64,000 bases of DNA from Ustulina deusta (lineage: Eukaryota; Ascomycota; Sordariomycetes; Xylariales; Xylariaceae), in the NCBI GenBank assembly GCA_023159155.1, contig JAJNNX010000070.1, positions 1 to 64,000 of the forward strand, written 5' to 3'. Under the pieces are notes generated by a model, which did not search any database, had not been told where the DNA came from, and worked only from the letters and a program-made list of their open reading frames with translations. Made by a program: the position numbers and the translations under genes. Each line of letters opens with the position of its first letter. Within the stretch, counting starts at the first letter, position 1. Below are positions 48,144-61,800 of the stretch, piece by piece.

Positions 48144-48609
48144 GCGCGTGGGACGGCAGTGCCCGAGCTAGGTGGATACGTCGTATTCAGACATGTTATA
48201 CGATTGGTTGATCGTTGATGTATATCGACGTTTTCGAGAAGGCCTAGGGATTATTAGTGTACATCAAGGCAGGATATTGGTAGTGTGGTGTAGTATAGGT
48301 ATCAGGTCTTGAAGGCTTAGGCATAATGCAGCCGCACCTAGGGAAAATGGAATATTATAAAGAGTGCCGCGGGGCTTTCATCGGTTCTTCGACTAGAATT
48401 GTTGGTAACAACCTTCCCTTTTGTCATCCGTATCACATCGTGACTAGGTCGACATACTATCACATTAGACCCCTATCGATACGCTCAATACGATTTAATT
48501 CACTTCGAAATCCTGTTCAGAGGAATAGGGGGCTTTCTACCAACCAGGGCATAACGAACCATCGACCTTCCGGAGGAAAGTTCTCAGCCCCCCGGCCCAG
48601 GTACACACG
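48144..48609. promoter_or_regulatory. Upstream region of the RTA1-family gene
   Basis: This 466-bp stretch lies between the presumed start of the minus-strand gene and the RTA1-family ATG. It is likely a shared divergent promoter. No coding signal beyond short chance frames. Confidence 0.4.
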
Positions 48610-50126
48610 ATGGCGGAGGGGCAGTACGTCGAAGGGAACATATGGGTTTACGAGCCTAACAAAGGGGCTGCCATATTCTTCGCCATAGCTTTCTTGGCTA
48701 CCGGAGCGGTTCATTTCTGGCAAGCAGTGTACGTGATTCTTCACGCGGCTCGACGGCCACTTTTGAAGTCCAACTAACACTTGCCTACAGACACTATCAT
48801 AGCTGGCGGCTGACGGGATTATATGTCTTCTGCTCGCTCCTCTTCATTGGCGGATTCATCGCAAGGGTTCTTGGGGCTTTCGACAATAGGAATATTATCA
48901 AATATATCGTCAGCATTGTTCTAACCTACGCCGCTCCGTATGTCCTTTACGTTCCAGGCTCGCCGCCGGGTTTATCGGGAAATACAGGGGAAAGGAGACT
49001 AACGCTATTACAGTCCATTGTATGAGTTAGGCAACTATTATATCCTCGGCCGTATACTCTACTTCGTCCCTCACTGCTCGCCTATTCACCCCGGCCGGGT
49101 CTTGACTACCTTCGCTGCCGTATCCAGCGTCATCGAGGTAAGATTAACGATCCTCGAACTTCCTGTTCCCCCTTTTGGGATGTCCTGGGAAGGGGTTTCT
49201 ATTGTGGGCGTTGAGCCTCTGGTCACAGTTTCTCCTGCGAACCCTCAAACCCTATGAGATCTTCAATATTGACTATGTCTTCCCGAATAAACAGGCATTG
49301 AACGGCGTCGCCGCTTCCTACGTAGCCAACGTAACCCTCCCGCAGCATCTCCAAGATACAGGGCACACGCTCTTCAAAGTAGCTTTAATCCTACAGTTGG
49401 TCGTTATATTCCTATTTGTCTCGCTAGCAACGACTTTCTACTGGCGCTGTCGGAAGAACGGCATCAATAACATCAAGGTGAACCAGCCGCTGCTTACGCT
49501 CTATATCAGCAGCGCCATCATCTTCGTGCGTACCATCTACCGAACAGTCGAATATTTCGAGGTCGAGACCGCTGTCTCGTACGCTGCGGACTCCAAACGC
49601 CCATCGAGTCCCATCATCCGCTACGAGTGGTTCTTCTACGTTTTCGAGGCTACGCTTATGCTGATCAACAGCGTGCTGCTCAACGCCTGCCACCCTCGCC
49701 GGTGGTTGCCGCAGAGTACTAAATTATATCTAGCTACGGGTGCGTATTGAGATTGTCCAAAACTACTTGCTCCATTTCTTTTCGGCAAAGGGTGCTTGTG
49801 GGTGGCTGCTGGTCTTCATGGGGTGAATATCGATTAGCTCCCCCATGCTACCGCATCCTCACTGCATGGCTGTATGACTCTCGAATCCATCAGTAATCGG
49901 CTAACTGGTGTGTATTTACACAGATGGCATCACAGAGGTCATGGGTCCCGGCTATAAGGAAGACCGCGGCTTCGTAGCGACACTCCTCGACCCCTTCGAC
50001 ATCTACGGAATGATCAAGGGCAGGGATAATGCCACTCGATTCTGGGACGAACAACCCGGGCAGGGCTCCGGCCACAAGCTGCCACCGGTTTCTAGGCCTT
50101 CCGGAGAGGAGGGGCTACGCGTATGA
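48610..50126 (+). CDS. RTA1-family seven-transmembrane protein
   Basis: Five exons (48610-48728, 48791-48937, 49014-49137, 49295-49739, 49924-50126) give 345 residues with phases agreeing. The N-terminus carries WVYEPNKGAAIFFAIAF, the first membrane segment. Typical RTA1 features follow: VHFWQAVHYHSWRLTGLYVF, GGFIARVLGAFD, APPLYELGNYYILGRILYFV, SVIEALNGVAASY, IFVRTIYRTVEY and EWFFYVFEATLMLI. RTA1-type proteins are seven-helix plasma-membrane proteins linked to lipid translocation and resistance to 7-aminocholesterol and other membrane stresses in yeast. The third intron is long at 157 bp and contains a deceptive open frame. The hydrophilic C-terminal tail is lineage-specific. Substrate not known. 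Confidence 0.92.
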
Positions 50127-52708
50127 GCAGGGCGGAGAGTATCGTGCTTATGCAGGCTCAAGATTTATGCCTTGAGTATAGGAAGGCGAAGGAGTAACTG
50201 TTTTAAATCACATTTGTCCCTCAGAGGGGTTGGAGGTCTCTCGTGTAGTATTATAAATGGCTAATACCGGAGCCTGCTTTGACGATTTCACATGCCTAAT
50301 TCTAGAGCTCTTCTTCTCCTCCCCCCCCCCTTTATATATATATATATATATAGAAAAACAGTACGTGTATGAATGTTATAAATCCCAATCACGATAGTAG
50401 TTGTTTTTATTATTTTTATTACGTCTCGGTCTCTCTCTGCACGCGCGCGTGTTATGCAGGACCCAGCGGTGCCAAAAAATCGACCTCTTTGACCCACGAT
50501 TATAGAAAAGAAAAAAGGTTATAATATCGAGCATAGTTGATTAGGCGATGTAGTGGTGGCTACCCTGGAAGAAGAGTTAAGAAACAGCTCAAAGTTCCCA
50601 TGGCCATTGGCCTAGCTAGTAAGGCAATAACTACTAGTATTAGTATTACGACGCGGGCCAAGGGATTTCACTCTATTACAGGTATGCATCCGTCAGGCCG
50701 AACTTACTCTTACTGCAGCTTTCCTGGTCTATTATCTAGTAACCCCTCCGATTCTAGTCTAGGAATAACAGGGCATATTACTTTATCGTCACGAGTGACG
50801 CCTTCATAATCTTCCAGCTAGTTCAAATATAATTCTACTTAGCAGCTTCGAAAGATTCTGTGATTGGCTAGAAGGCTCGGGGCACGATCATCATTTGACG
50901 CTATTCGCATATACACAGCGTCGTTTATGCAGTACATGGTACAATGCTTCTCTACGTTCTATCGCGCGAGATGCTTAGCACTTCGGCAAATCACACTGGG
51001 CTAAGTAGTATGTATGTAATATCCCCGCCCAGATGTTGTACTTGTCTCCGAATTTAGGCGGTGGCAGTAAAGCCACCGTACCACGGTGTGGTGATCACCG
51101 CCACCAATTATCTACCGGGGTAGTCTGGATATACTTCAGGGCTGTCATAAGCCGCTGGGGGGGAACTAGATGACCAGTTGGCCGGACCCATTGGATGGCA
51201 CGTAATAGATATCTAAATATCATTCGTTATCTTTTAATAAGTCTAGGAATGAGATCTATAACTTAGAAAACGTCGTGTAAGCAATTCTTGCTACAACCAG
51301 GATCGCAGAGCAATAGACCATTTTTCGCCTCGCTCCACTCGTGATTGGTTTAATGTCAATCTACGATCGAGTAGAAGAATAACGTCTACGACCAGGTAAC
51401 CTCGTGGGGCGCATAAGAAGCACACCCAGTATGCAATCGGTCTAATTCGTCACACTTCTTTCACACACGCCACATGATATTGAATATCTGTTACTAGTGT
51501 GTGTGGGTTGAATGCGATACTAGGGTATCTTCTGAGCTCTGTATCTTCTTGCCAATAGAACTATTGGCAAAAACTGTCGAGTCGCGTTAATACAGACGAC
51601 TAATACCGCTGCGGAGTCTCTTTTCCACTGTAAACCATCCAACTGTCATCCTCGGTTGAGGACCATATGAGATGTCCACTCTTTCGATAATAATTACTAC
51701 TAATAATATACGTCCTCTGGGAAATTATGGCCTCGGACTTCGGAGTAGTTTGTTACTACCCTGCAGGATATTCGTGCTTCCAGAATCCTAGCTCTATCAC
51801 GAGTCCTTTCCTTGTACCCCCCACATCAATAGCAATGGTTTCCCGGGGGGTTGTTTGATTACCCTCTGTCATAGCACGAAAAGCTGTGCCGAAGTACAAC
51901 ACGAAGCGGTCTTAAGCCTGTTGCATTAAAACTTAAAAGGTTGTTGATGATTGATATTCGTGGCATCGCTCTCTTTAGAATAAAGAAAGAAATTTGACTT
52001 GGACTAGCCAATTTTCACTGCAGATATACAGTCTCGACACTCGAGATCATAACATGCTTAATGTCGCAGTTCTGACTGCTGGCTCACTATTGTTATTTCA
52101 CAAAGGGGGAAGTTTTATCTGTACTACCTAGCAGAGTTTACGTTACTAGTTTATATATGGCATCAGCCAAGACCTGTGTGACACTAACCCCGTCTCCGGG
52201 GTTGAGTTCGGTATAGTTCTGTAACACATGGGTTGGGCACTGAATTATGACTTTGTATTTATATGCTTGGCGCCTCAATACGCTACTTGGCCTGACACTT
52301 AGATCGTCTACGATACACAAATATAAGGCAAAACACCGAAGTATGGCAGATAGGACGCGGCTGAAATGGAATATACTACAGCGACAACTAATTGAGAGGT
52401 ACTTACAGTCAACACTCAAATGGGAATCTGGTAAAGCTGGCATACCTGGTTGCGCTGGATACATGATGTGAAGGGTGGGGTAATGTAAGAAATATTTAAT
52501 AAGTTATGATCTCAAGGGAATATTTTGATAATCCCATTTAGGTTGAAGAAGGTTCCGACTGGCAAGTGTATTTGGTGAAAACTGCCGTCACTAGAGAGCG
52601 AAACATTTATAGGAAGGGAAATGCTCACATAAGTCAGCCACAGAGCGAAGCAGTTCTTACACGTAAATCAGGAGTAAGCGTACACCAAGATAACGGAACA
52701 GAACAATC

Positions 52709-52728
52709 CACACACACACACACACACA
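52709..52728. repeat. (CA)n microsatellite
   Basis: About ten CA dinucleotides in tandem in a non-coding interval. Confidence 0.9.
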
Positions 52729-54095
52729 ACAAATGCCTCTCAACACAAAACAATACAGTTATCGCAACCGAGGTAGTGTCGAGACTCATAGGTACTTACT
52801 CTGAGACTTGAAGGAGGAGCCGTAAGGAACTGGGGTTATCTGAAGAGTGGAAGGTAAAACGACAGCAATTCCATGGTCTAGAATCCTATATTAGAAATAG
52901 AAACCATGGGTAGCCAATCCACTTCTACTATAGGATGAAAACTAGTCAAAACCGCCCATGTTAATAGTATAGTCAGAGGGAAGAGACAATTTACTGCCAT
53001 GATATAAGATTCCGAAATCTTACTTTCCCCTTGTACATTACCACGCCGTCCGAAATATCGCGAGGTTTCTGATGTCACATATGGGGAAAAATGTCTTCTT
53101 TTCCCTCGATCCCTCGCCGGTGCCGAGTCGAGTCAGTCAGGCGTCGAAGGCTCTCATCCTTCGACGCGGATTGGACACCCACGCCATTAGCATCCAAGAA
53201 ATAATTATTATGCCCTCAATTATCATGCCACCTAAGGTGCCAACCGCACAAGAATTGATTGATGAGGGGTAGGAAGACGACCAAGACAGTTTCTGAAGGA
53301 TGGCCGAGGGTATCGAGAAGGTAAAACTCTCCCCGTACTGCTACGTTACAATTTATATGTGGCTGTGTTTGGCGGCTAATTTCCCAGTGCCGGTTGCTAT
53401 TTTAGCAATGCTCCATCGAGCCACCAATACTTGCTCGCAACTGCACAATAGCAGCAACTTCATTTATACTGCGAGAAACAGAGGAGGACAATATAATACT
53501 AAAGTAGGTGTCCCATTCGCAGGAAAACGAAATTGTTCAGGTTATTATTATTAGTCAACGTTTCTTAGAACCGTGGCCCAAAGGTAACCAACCCCTTCTC
53601 CACACTATGGCTTCAATACAGATGATATGGATCCAGGATGTCATGTCAGATTACAGTACCGATGATTTCATCGCAGCCGCTGATGCGACTCGACTCATTG
53701 CGCTACACCAGGTTAGGTTTAGTGTGGCCCGGTGTTGGTGTTCAAATATAATCAGCATAGACCAACAATCCTGGTCAGAACGGTCTGTCGTCGCTATACC
53801 GAGTCATTGCTATTACCTGCCCACACTAGTTACTGACATGCCGAAGTAGCTACACTCGAGATACGGCGGTGATGTGACGATGGGGGCGGCAAGCAGGCTC
53901 AGCACAAGAGATTTGTAAATGTCAGGGGTTCCGCGGGGAGGTGCAAGGGATGAAGGGATGAAGGGATAGATGCATGGAGAGAGTGTTTTGTTTTCAGAAT
54001 GGCTACCTGCCGAGACTAGTGTCTACCACATGTAAATAGACGATGTTTCGTTGCATGTTTCGGAGATATTTCGTCGCAAGTTGCAACCCGTCTTG

Positions 54096-54170
54096 TCAGT
54101 CAGTGTGTCAGTTAGTCGATCAATCAGTCAGTCGGTCGTTCAGCCACTCAGTCATTCAGTCAGCCAGCAG
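54096..54170. repeat. Degenerate CAGT-type tandem repeat
   Basis: Repeated TCAGT/TCAGTCAG units with drift (cagt, cagtt, cggtc, cagcc) run for about 75 bp. It looks like an old tetranucleotide or pentanucleotide satellite. No function apparent. Confidence 0.65.
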
Positions 54171-55131
54171 TTAATGTGCCGCCGCCAGACACACAGCCGT
54201 TCGAAGTACATACCTGACCGGGGGTATCCCTCATTCCTCACGGCGGTGGAAAAGGCGGAGCCACCTACGCAGTACACTACCTGTGCTACATTTAGCTCCC
54301 GGGGAAATTAGTACACGGTATGGCCGTATATCAAGCGGCGTGCCCGGTACCTGGGTCGAATGCCTGTCATCCGCCAGGTACTCTTAGTTAGTATATACGA
54401 CGACGGTGGTGGTGCAAATCGGGTACCGGTACACGAAGCATTTGCCTTTTCGCATGCATCTGAGTCGAAGTCGGAGTCTGCGTTGGAATCCAAGTCGAAG
54501 TCTGCGTTGGGGGGTCTGCATCCGAGTCGGCCTGGACCAAGAACAAAACTGACCTGGCCGTTCGAGGCTCGTGCGGCGTTTCTGTCGCTGCTACACTATG
54601 CATGCAGTGTAGGTTCTGCACTAGATATAGGTACTTACACTAGATCGCATCGCCGACCCCCCCGCAGAACCCCCCGGTGCTGGTGTGCTCAGGGTTGGCT
54701 TCTTCAGCGCATCCTCAGGGGCTCGTGTGCCGGGGTGGTGGGAGCAGCTGGCGCCGATCGGGGGGCGACGGTTTTAGCAGGTGCTGGACGGGTGCTGTGC
54801 TGTTGCGCCAGTGGCTGAAACCGCTCTCGCCATCATTGGCCGACGACACTAGGCACTCCCTGCACATGCACACAACCGCACTAACGGCGTATTGGCATCC
54901 AACCCTCGCCTCTCGCCTCTCGCCGCTCCCCTGCCTGCCCCTGGCACGCTGCTGCTATTCTTGTTATCCGGGTATCGCGGCGAGTATAGGTAGCTGGGCC
55001 AGCCCGACGCTGCATCTCCGCCCAGACAAAGCAACAAAGCACCAAAGCACCAAAGCACCAACTCGACCTCTTCTTCTGCCTTGCCTGTATGCTCGCCCCA
55101 GGCATCTGAGAGGGCTGGAACTGCTGGCACC

Positions 55132-56169
55132 ATGACGGGGCGTCGAGAGCCTCCTCCCGCGCAGATGCCCGTCCAAGACGAGCGGAATTCGCTCGGCAAG
55201 CCGCAGTTGTTCGTCCAGCTGACCTTTGGCGTCTCGTGGTCCGATCGCCATATCCCGCGAACCCACACCCTCAGCTACACGTCCAAGCATCTCAAGCAGG
55301 CGAGGAACTCTGGCCATTTCCCTCGCCAGGAGCCAGGCCATCAACACCGGCGCCAGGACCCGGCGCAACGACAGCATCGTGGCGAATGGCATCACCATCG
55401 TGACCCCGACCGCCCGCGTGGCCGGGCTAACCATTCACGTCCCCGACATCATCACGGGACATCGTCGCCACCGAGAGAACCAAGAGAGCTGAGGGAGCCA
55501 AGAGAGCCGAGAGCAGACGAGCGCCGTACAAGCAACGAGCGTGGGAGCTCGGCACCGCCCACTGTTCACGATAGCCCGTGGGGCGACGAAGAAGAAGAAG
55601 GCGGCCCGTCCGCAACGCTCTTCCCCCGCTCCGCGCGGACGGCCAGGAACGCACCCCACGTCGGGAAAGACTTGCCAACAAACCCGGCACGCTTTCGGCT
55701 GGGCGAAGACGGCCTGCCGTGGTCTGCATCAGCCTGGCCGTTCGATCCAGACGGCGACGAAGAGGAGCCGCCTTTTGCCAATCTTCCGACGACCCTCCCT
55801 CTGTCTCCGCCGAACCGACGTCACAGCGAGGATCCGCAGAGAGCGAGAGAACTGGAGTCGTTGTCGACAGCCATGGTGACGGTAGACAACGGATTCGAGA
55901 ACCAGTGGTGGAACCAAGGCGAACGAGAGTCTACCGCCTGGCTCCCGTCGGGCTCGGCCGAGGAAGACGTGCGTCCGATGAGCATGGCCGATGCCGTCTT
56001 GCTCTCCGCCGCCGAGCCTCCTTCGGGCGTGGAAACGTACAGCCCCAACAGCGAAAGCTTCCGGGACTTGGTTTCGCCTCTTTCCGACTTCAGTCCAAGT
56101 TTTAACATCTCAAGTCCTCTTCAGAGGTCGAATTCGACGCGGTCGGATGAACTTTGGATGGGGAGGTAA
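55132..56169 (+). CDS. Hypothetical disordered acidic protein
   Basis: The frame runs from an ATG at 55132 (an earlier in-frame ATG lies at 55081) to a stop at 56169, about 345 residues. The C-terminal 200 residues look genuine: repeated acidic-aromatic patches (DSPWGDEEEE, PWSASAWPFDPDGDEEE), FENQWW, and a Ser-rich end with SFNISSPLQRSNS. The segment 55310-55480 reads as His/Arg/Pro-rich here, while another frame over 55226-55492 has more protein-like content (NGITIVTPTARVAGLTI). An unrecognised intron, a frameshift or alternative frames may therefore exist in the 5' half. No domain recognised. A (CAAAGCAC)n-like repeat precedes the gene near 55030. Confidence 0.5.
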   Translation: MTGRREPPPAQMPVQDERNSLGKPQLFVQLTFGVSWSDRHIPRTHTLSYTSKHLKQARNSGHFPRQEPGHQHRRQDPAQRQHRGEWHHHRDPDRPRGRANHSRPRHHHGTSSPPREPRELREPREPRADERRTSNERGSSAPPTVHDSPWGDEEEEGGPSATLFPRSARTARNAPHVGKDLPTNPARFRLGEDGLPWSASAWPFDPDGDEEEPPFANLPTTLPLSPPNRRHSEDPQRARELESLSTAMVTVDNGFENQWWNQGERESTAWLPSGSAEEDVRPMSMADAVLLSAAEPPSGVETYSPNSESFRDLVSPLSDFSPSFNISSPLQRSNSTRSDELWMGR

Positions 56170-58868
56170 CGAACTGGTGCATCCCATGTTCGACCGAGCC
56201 GGTATCGTATTGACATTGAAACTACTCGGCGTTGTGCAGCAAATCATTCTACACCGGGCCACAGAAAGAGACAGAGACAGGAACAGGCACAGGAACAGGC
56301 TTGGATCGCGCTCCTGGGTATCGCAATATGCAACGAATGGTTTCAGGGACATAGGTAAATGTGATTTAATCGGTGGGTATCACATTCTCTCGTCAAACAG
56401 TCGTCTTGATCTATTTCTTCTGGAGAGGTCCCCGGAGCATAGGCAATAGACTCCATAGTCATAATACACCGCAGATGTGATGAAAGAAGAGCATTCTCGG
56501 CTTCGAGTACGTTCTGTGAGCCTCCTCGTTCTACGTGACTGTCTAATCTACGAAATCATCGAGCCGGAAAACTACAAGAGTGACTCCGTGTCAGCGTCGC
56601 CGCTCACATGGCATGGTTTCCCCCTCCTCGCTCCCCCCTTTTTTGTTCTATCAAACACAACTCCACCAGCTGCTTGGGCTAGGCCTCGAGCTCACAAATC
56701 TCACCCCCAATCTATTGACAAAGGTGATTTCAGGCGAGACAAAGCATTGCAAGAACACCGCCGTGTCGAGCCTCGGAAGGTTGGACGTTTTTCATCCCAC
56801 ATTGTTGGGGGCCATGAATCCGCCTGACATACCTACCCCTCCCCGGAGACATTATTGGGGTTTGCCCCTCATCTCATGTCCGGCTGTCGTTGTTTCAAAG
56901 ATCGCGTTGGAACGTTACCGGGCATGCCTATCACCACACTCGTGCATGTAATCCCGTCCATCTCCCGCTTTTTCACACCGCCGCCATATACAGTTGGGCG
57001 CTTCCAGGGAAGACAAGAGATGGGTTGTGCCCAGGACTTTGAGGCTTACCTGCATGCCCCCTTTCCCCCCCCATGCCAGCGGCTGCTGAGACCGTGGGTG
57101 AATTGACGCAAGGCCGGGCGCTAACTGCCCATGCGATCGATCGGGACCTGATCCCCAGGGGTAGGTCAGCTCCGCTGGCAACAACATAATGGTGTATTAC
57201 GAGCGGAGCGTATGTATCATTAGATACCACTTTCTAGCGGGCAGTGTCCCATAGTTTTTCCGTACCGAGTTCCGATTCACCTTAGGCAGCCAAAGTGACG
57301 CCAGAAGCTCTACATTCCTAATTTGGCATAATATCCGGCGGGTAGCATGCGGGATAGCAGTGCGGGCCTGCATGTCAGACGGACAGGTGTATTGTAGACC
57401 ATTGACCGTTCCGGGATTTCGCGTAAGCTTTTAGATAGTTTCTGAGGTTATTATGTGACTCTAGGCTCTTCGATCGATCTGCCGCATCACTGTTGCTGTG
57501 CAATGGTAAATGGTTTCCGGGCTAGGCTAGAGGTTGTTTGTCATGCATTTTAACTAAGTCAATAGGGAGTATAGCAAGCGCGACGTATTTGAGATGGCGG
57601 CCCTACTATTGCTCGTAATGATTTGCTACGTATCCTATATATAAGTAATGCAAACAGAAACAGGGTTACTAGCAGTCTAGTCACCAAGTCCTTTGTATGT
57701 ATATACATACGATACAGTCACTCTCACAATGTCAGTATGCAGTTCGGCCTACCTAGTTTCTCTCTCTTGGACCTCTAGGCAGAAATGAAAGACTGTGGGA
57801 ATACTTATGTGATAACGCGCAAGAGTTATCCAGGTTGGTGGGAGGACAACTGTCCTGGCTCATCTCACGGTTTCTGGTTTAACTACCTGATGAACTAAAA
57901 TTGGAGTATAACACTTGCTAGAAAGTGAGTACGAAGCTCAACTATGTTTCATAAGACTCATAGATTCATTCACTCCATTCTCATGTCCCTGTTTGTGTTG
58001 TCATGCGTGATAACCCCCTTTAACATAGGGCTTCGGCTCAACTCCAAACATTGTTACGCCTCATTCTATACACTACTACTGGTACAGACGGGTTGTGGTA
58101 AACAACGATGCTCATTAAATATGCACAATTCAAACCGGGTTTACCCAAAATAGAATCTTTGCAACTACATTGTGCATTCATATCAAATTTACCCGGGACA
58201 GATTAGGCGTGCTAAGGAGTAGTTACGGAGGGAGGAATAAAAGGGGCCAGGAGATCTTTGGAGCTGCGTAAAGGATTTGGGGCATGTTCTTAAGCTTTTT
58301 GAGGAGGGGCTGGCAGGGGCGATTTGATAGATGGATTAGATATTGGCGGGGAGTAGATAGAGAGGAGTGACGAGGAGATACTTGGGGACATGGTGGTGGG
58401 TAAGCGTGTGGTGAATGTGTATAAAGGAAAGGAGGCCGTAATAAATATAAAATTCTTTGTTTCTCAATTTCCAATCGGATAGCCACGTAACCCTGACAAC
58501 ATCTAATTGCAATATTAAACACTTAGTATAGAGTGCTCTGCTGACTTGTTGTAGTAGTAGTGCGGCAGTTCTGCTTAACCCCTTTTATTGTAAGTGTTGA
58601 GACTTCGTTTTGCTATCGGCGCTTGAATCCTACTAAAATTAACAAACATATTGAAGGAAAAGGGAGAAGAAGAAAAAAACCTCCAATAAAAACAAAACTA
58701 CTAATTTTCTGCACTTCTCGAACTTATGCTTTCTGTCGTGGGTTAACTCGACGACCTTGCCCCTGCCCGCCTAGAGCCACACCCGCCTGTGCCTTACCAC
58801 GTCCTGGAAACGTCTGGCTTCCACTCGACGCTCACTCCGAGGAACCAAGAGATCTTCGGGTGCTGGTG
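56170..58868. other. Intergenic, no gene recognised
   Basis: 2.7 kb without a credible gene. Short frames overlap on both strands and none has conserved features. A perfect tatgtatatacata palindrome lies near 57697-57710. The degenerate AAA+ gene's homology ends at the right border of this interval. Confidence 0.4.
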
Positions 58869-61800
58869 CCGACGCGATTCGTAGTCAGGGAAAGAATGCC
58901 GGTGTAGTACTCCAGCAATCGAAGAAAGACTGTTATAATATATACTGCTATTAGAAAGACGGCCACAGGACGAGTGAGACACAAGGTAGTAAAGATACGG
59001 AGGCATACCAGCGACGAGACTGTTACGGTCGAAATTCTCGGTTTGCCTCGCTTCGAGGAATACATCGGCTTCGTCTATTAGCAGAATACAGCCCCATCGG
59101 CTTGCCAGCGCATAATTCGTCTCTAGGCGGCTTTCCACCATGTCGGCTGTAGATCCCAAGTCTCCTAAGGTCGTTTATCAGCTACCTCAGGGGTCATCCT
59201 CGAGTCAAGGGAAGGAAACCATTTTCACTCACCGCAAGTAATTTGAAACAAAGGCTTATGGAAATAGGTAGCAACACATTCTGTTTCTCTCGTTAGTTGG
59301 GAGTCCAAGTGGCCATGACATTAGATGAGAGGGCGGGAGGATCAGGGTCAACTAGCCGGCTGCGGTCGTCTTTCCTACTCCTGGGGTTCCATGCAGAAGC
59401 AAAATCAAGCCTTTACCTATGATGATAATTGTAAGCGTACATTTTACTTGACGTCATGGCGCGCTATGAGTTGGCGAAGAGCTAGAACGAATGGCTATGT
59501 ACTTCTCCCACGAATAATGTCGACACCGTCCGTCTCGTCGGATGCAGACTCTTTGCCCAAAAAATGCCGGGTAACCAGACTTTCCACCATTTCCCTGTGA
59601 CCAGGTGGCAAAACCAGTAGGTCGAATGTGTTCTCGCCCTTCATTGGCCCAAGATATGTCAGATCTAGTTTGGCTACAGTAATACAGAGTTAGCATCATG
59701 GAAAATTTATATTCTTAAACCAAGTTCAATTCTACTTGATGAGGATCACATAATCGCAGAGAACAATCCAGCGGGAAACGTCTAACTCACCCCACTTCCT
59801 GCCGCGCATAATAAAGCCAAATACTCGGTAGGTGATAATTAATCTCTCGTCGTCCGTGATGTTGTCATCTTCGGTAGCCTCCTTTAGCGATTGTGGGACG
59901 ATAGCTAGGGATGAGATCCTAATTATTGCTTGACATTCCCTGCTGTCGAAGCTGGCTCTGGATAAAGTCGTTGCTGCGGTTCCGCTCCACATAAGTATCA
60001 TCATGCACGATCTCATTGGAGTAGCACTCTGGAATGCACTTCTTGCTGTGATGGAACGATTCTTTAGAATCAGGGTCAATGGATCCCCTGCGCTTGACAT
60101 CCAGGGTCTCCTCTGGGCGCTCAATATTCTTGATTACTGGGTTTACATGTTGGGGGGGGTGTCCAATCAAATAGCTTGCCGTCATCTTTGAGAGACTAGG
60201 CAAATATCTCCAGAATGAACTTGTCCCTTGTCGAGCTAGTAACCTTTGTACTTCTATCCCCACCGTTCGCAGCAAAAGCCTCTTCAAAATCTATATAGAC
60301 GCACTGAATGGTGATAGGGAAGTCTTCTAGCTTGGCTTTGGCGTTGAACTTTCAGATATCCCTTTCAGATGGCAGCTTCATCCGATGCGTAGAAAACTTC
60401 ACGCCAACAACCCTATATGCTTGTTTCTCATCCTTGCCGAGCACAAGGTCGCCTGGCTTGAAGAGGTACCAGATGTTGCTGAAGGCTACCCCCTGGCACT
60501 CGTTGCTCGCAATGTATGCTATCTTATCTTCTACATCCTCGATGAGTTATATTAGGCAGTTAAGGTCATTTAACGCATTTCTGTGATTTGCATGGGGGTC
60601 TTCATCGATTGCATTGTCGATTTCCTCGTCAAATCCTTCGTCGGCTTCCTCGTCAGCTTCTTCAGCAGTATCTTCGCTAGTCGCTTTGCTAGTCTCTTCG
60701 TTATTGTCTTTATCAATGTCTTCGTCGTCCTCGTATATATTGACCTGATCGTCTTGATGTTGGATTTTATTCCCCCTGCTCCCTTTTTATTTTTATTTTT
60801 TTATTTTTTTTGAATATTCATGCGCGTCGGTCGTATTACTGTCGCCGTCGGTGTCTCCCTCCGTAACCTTGTTAGTCTCCGATTTGGGTACTGTCTTGCG
60901 TAGCTCCCCGAATCTGGCCTCAAGCCTTGCCTTCCACTTCCAAATCTCATCCCTGTAGGGAGCCAACGCTCGGAAGGGCTGCATCATCAAAACTGGAGCA
61001 AGGTCACTGGAGAGATCTTCCTTGTGGATCTTGCTAAGGATCTTGAGGATAGCTTTAGAGTTGATGCGAATGCGCTCGGGCAGCGGGAGCTGGCCCCGAA
61101 CAACGGTCTTTCTCGGCGTCTTTCGCTAGCTGACTGCGGCTAGGCAAGGCATTTCCCCCTCTGTCGCCCCGCCGTAGGATGTAAAGGCGAGCGATCGATT
61201 ACCTGCGTAAGGTCTGGCTCACCTACCAGTGCATCGATGGCGAATCGATCCGCCTCGTTCATCATCTCAGTGCGTTCCTGGAATGCTACCCATGGTACCC
61301 CTATTGAGCTTTGAAATGATGGGCGGGGTGCCGTCAGCCTGTGCTCCTCCGTATTCTTCTTCCTCTTCATCTGCCTGCTCGAGATCGTCCAAATAATCAG
61401 AGACATCTGAGCTATCGAGATGCAGGGTCTTTTTTTTTTTGTGGGTTTTGTTTTTGCCGCATTTTCGTCTCGAACCGATGACTAACACGATCTAGCTCTT
61501 GTTCTTGTCTGCTGCGGTAACGGTTCCGTTCAAACGGCATCCTAAGTTCCTATACGTTATGGGTCGCTCCCCATGACCTAAATTCATACTCTTCCTCCCA
61601 CTCTTCTTTTATCTAATCCGATTCTTCCTTGGCAGAAAGGGTGTGGCCGGGCATTTCGACATCCCGAATCTCGAGTTTGAGTTGTTGGATTTGCGTTTTC
61701 AAATCTTCATTCTCCTTCCCCAGCTCATCCCTATGCACCCGCATGTCCTCGACCACTTTGTCCATTCTTCCATTCGGTCAGCGGGGTTTAGGCCCTCGGG

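Larger units (their letters stand above)
50127..55131. other. Gene-poor 5-kb interval
   Basis: No gene supported. Short frames with a few Cys residues near 52.14-52.46 kb (minus) and hydrophobic frames near 52.9-53.5 kb do not extend through plausible splice sites into a recognisable protein. The interval has a (TA)n run near 50335-50352, an inverted repeat near 51058-51107 (ggtggc/gccacc and the palindrome GGTGATCACC), a (CA)n run and a CAGT-rich repeat. It probably includes regulatory sequence for the gene starting near 55132. Confidence 0.4.

Noticed and set aside
49175..49294. Open frame extending upstream of RTA1 exon 4
   Set aside because: The conserved RTA1 sequence joins from 49137 to 49295; the stretch between reads as intron with GTAAGA donor and ACAG acceptor.
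51058..51107. Inverted repeat (ggtggc/gccacc with GGTGATCACC) as an RNA gene or transposon end
   Set aside because: Too short, no partner end found, and no RNA family resemblance.
52138..52464. Cys-containing minus-strand frame considered as a small secreted or LysM-type protein
   Set aside because: No signal peptide and no LysM motif; trial splicing at the GTAAGT and TTTCAG sites gave stops.
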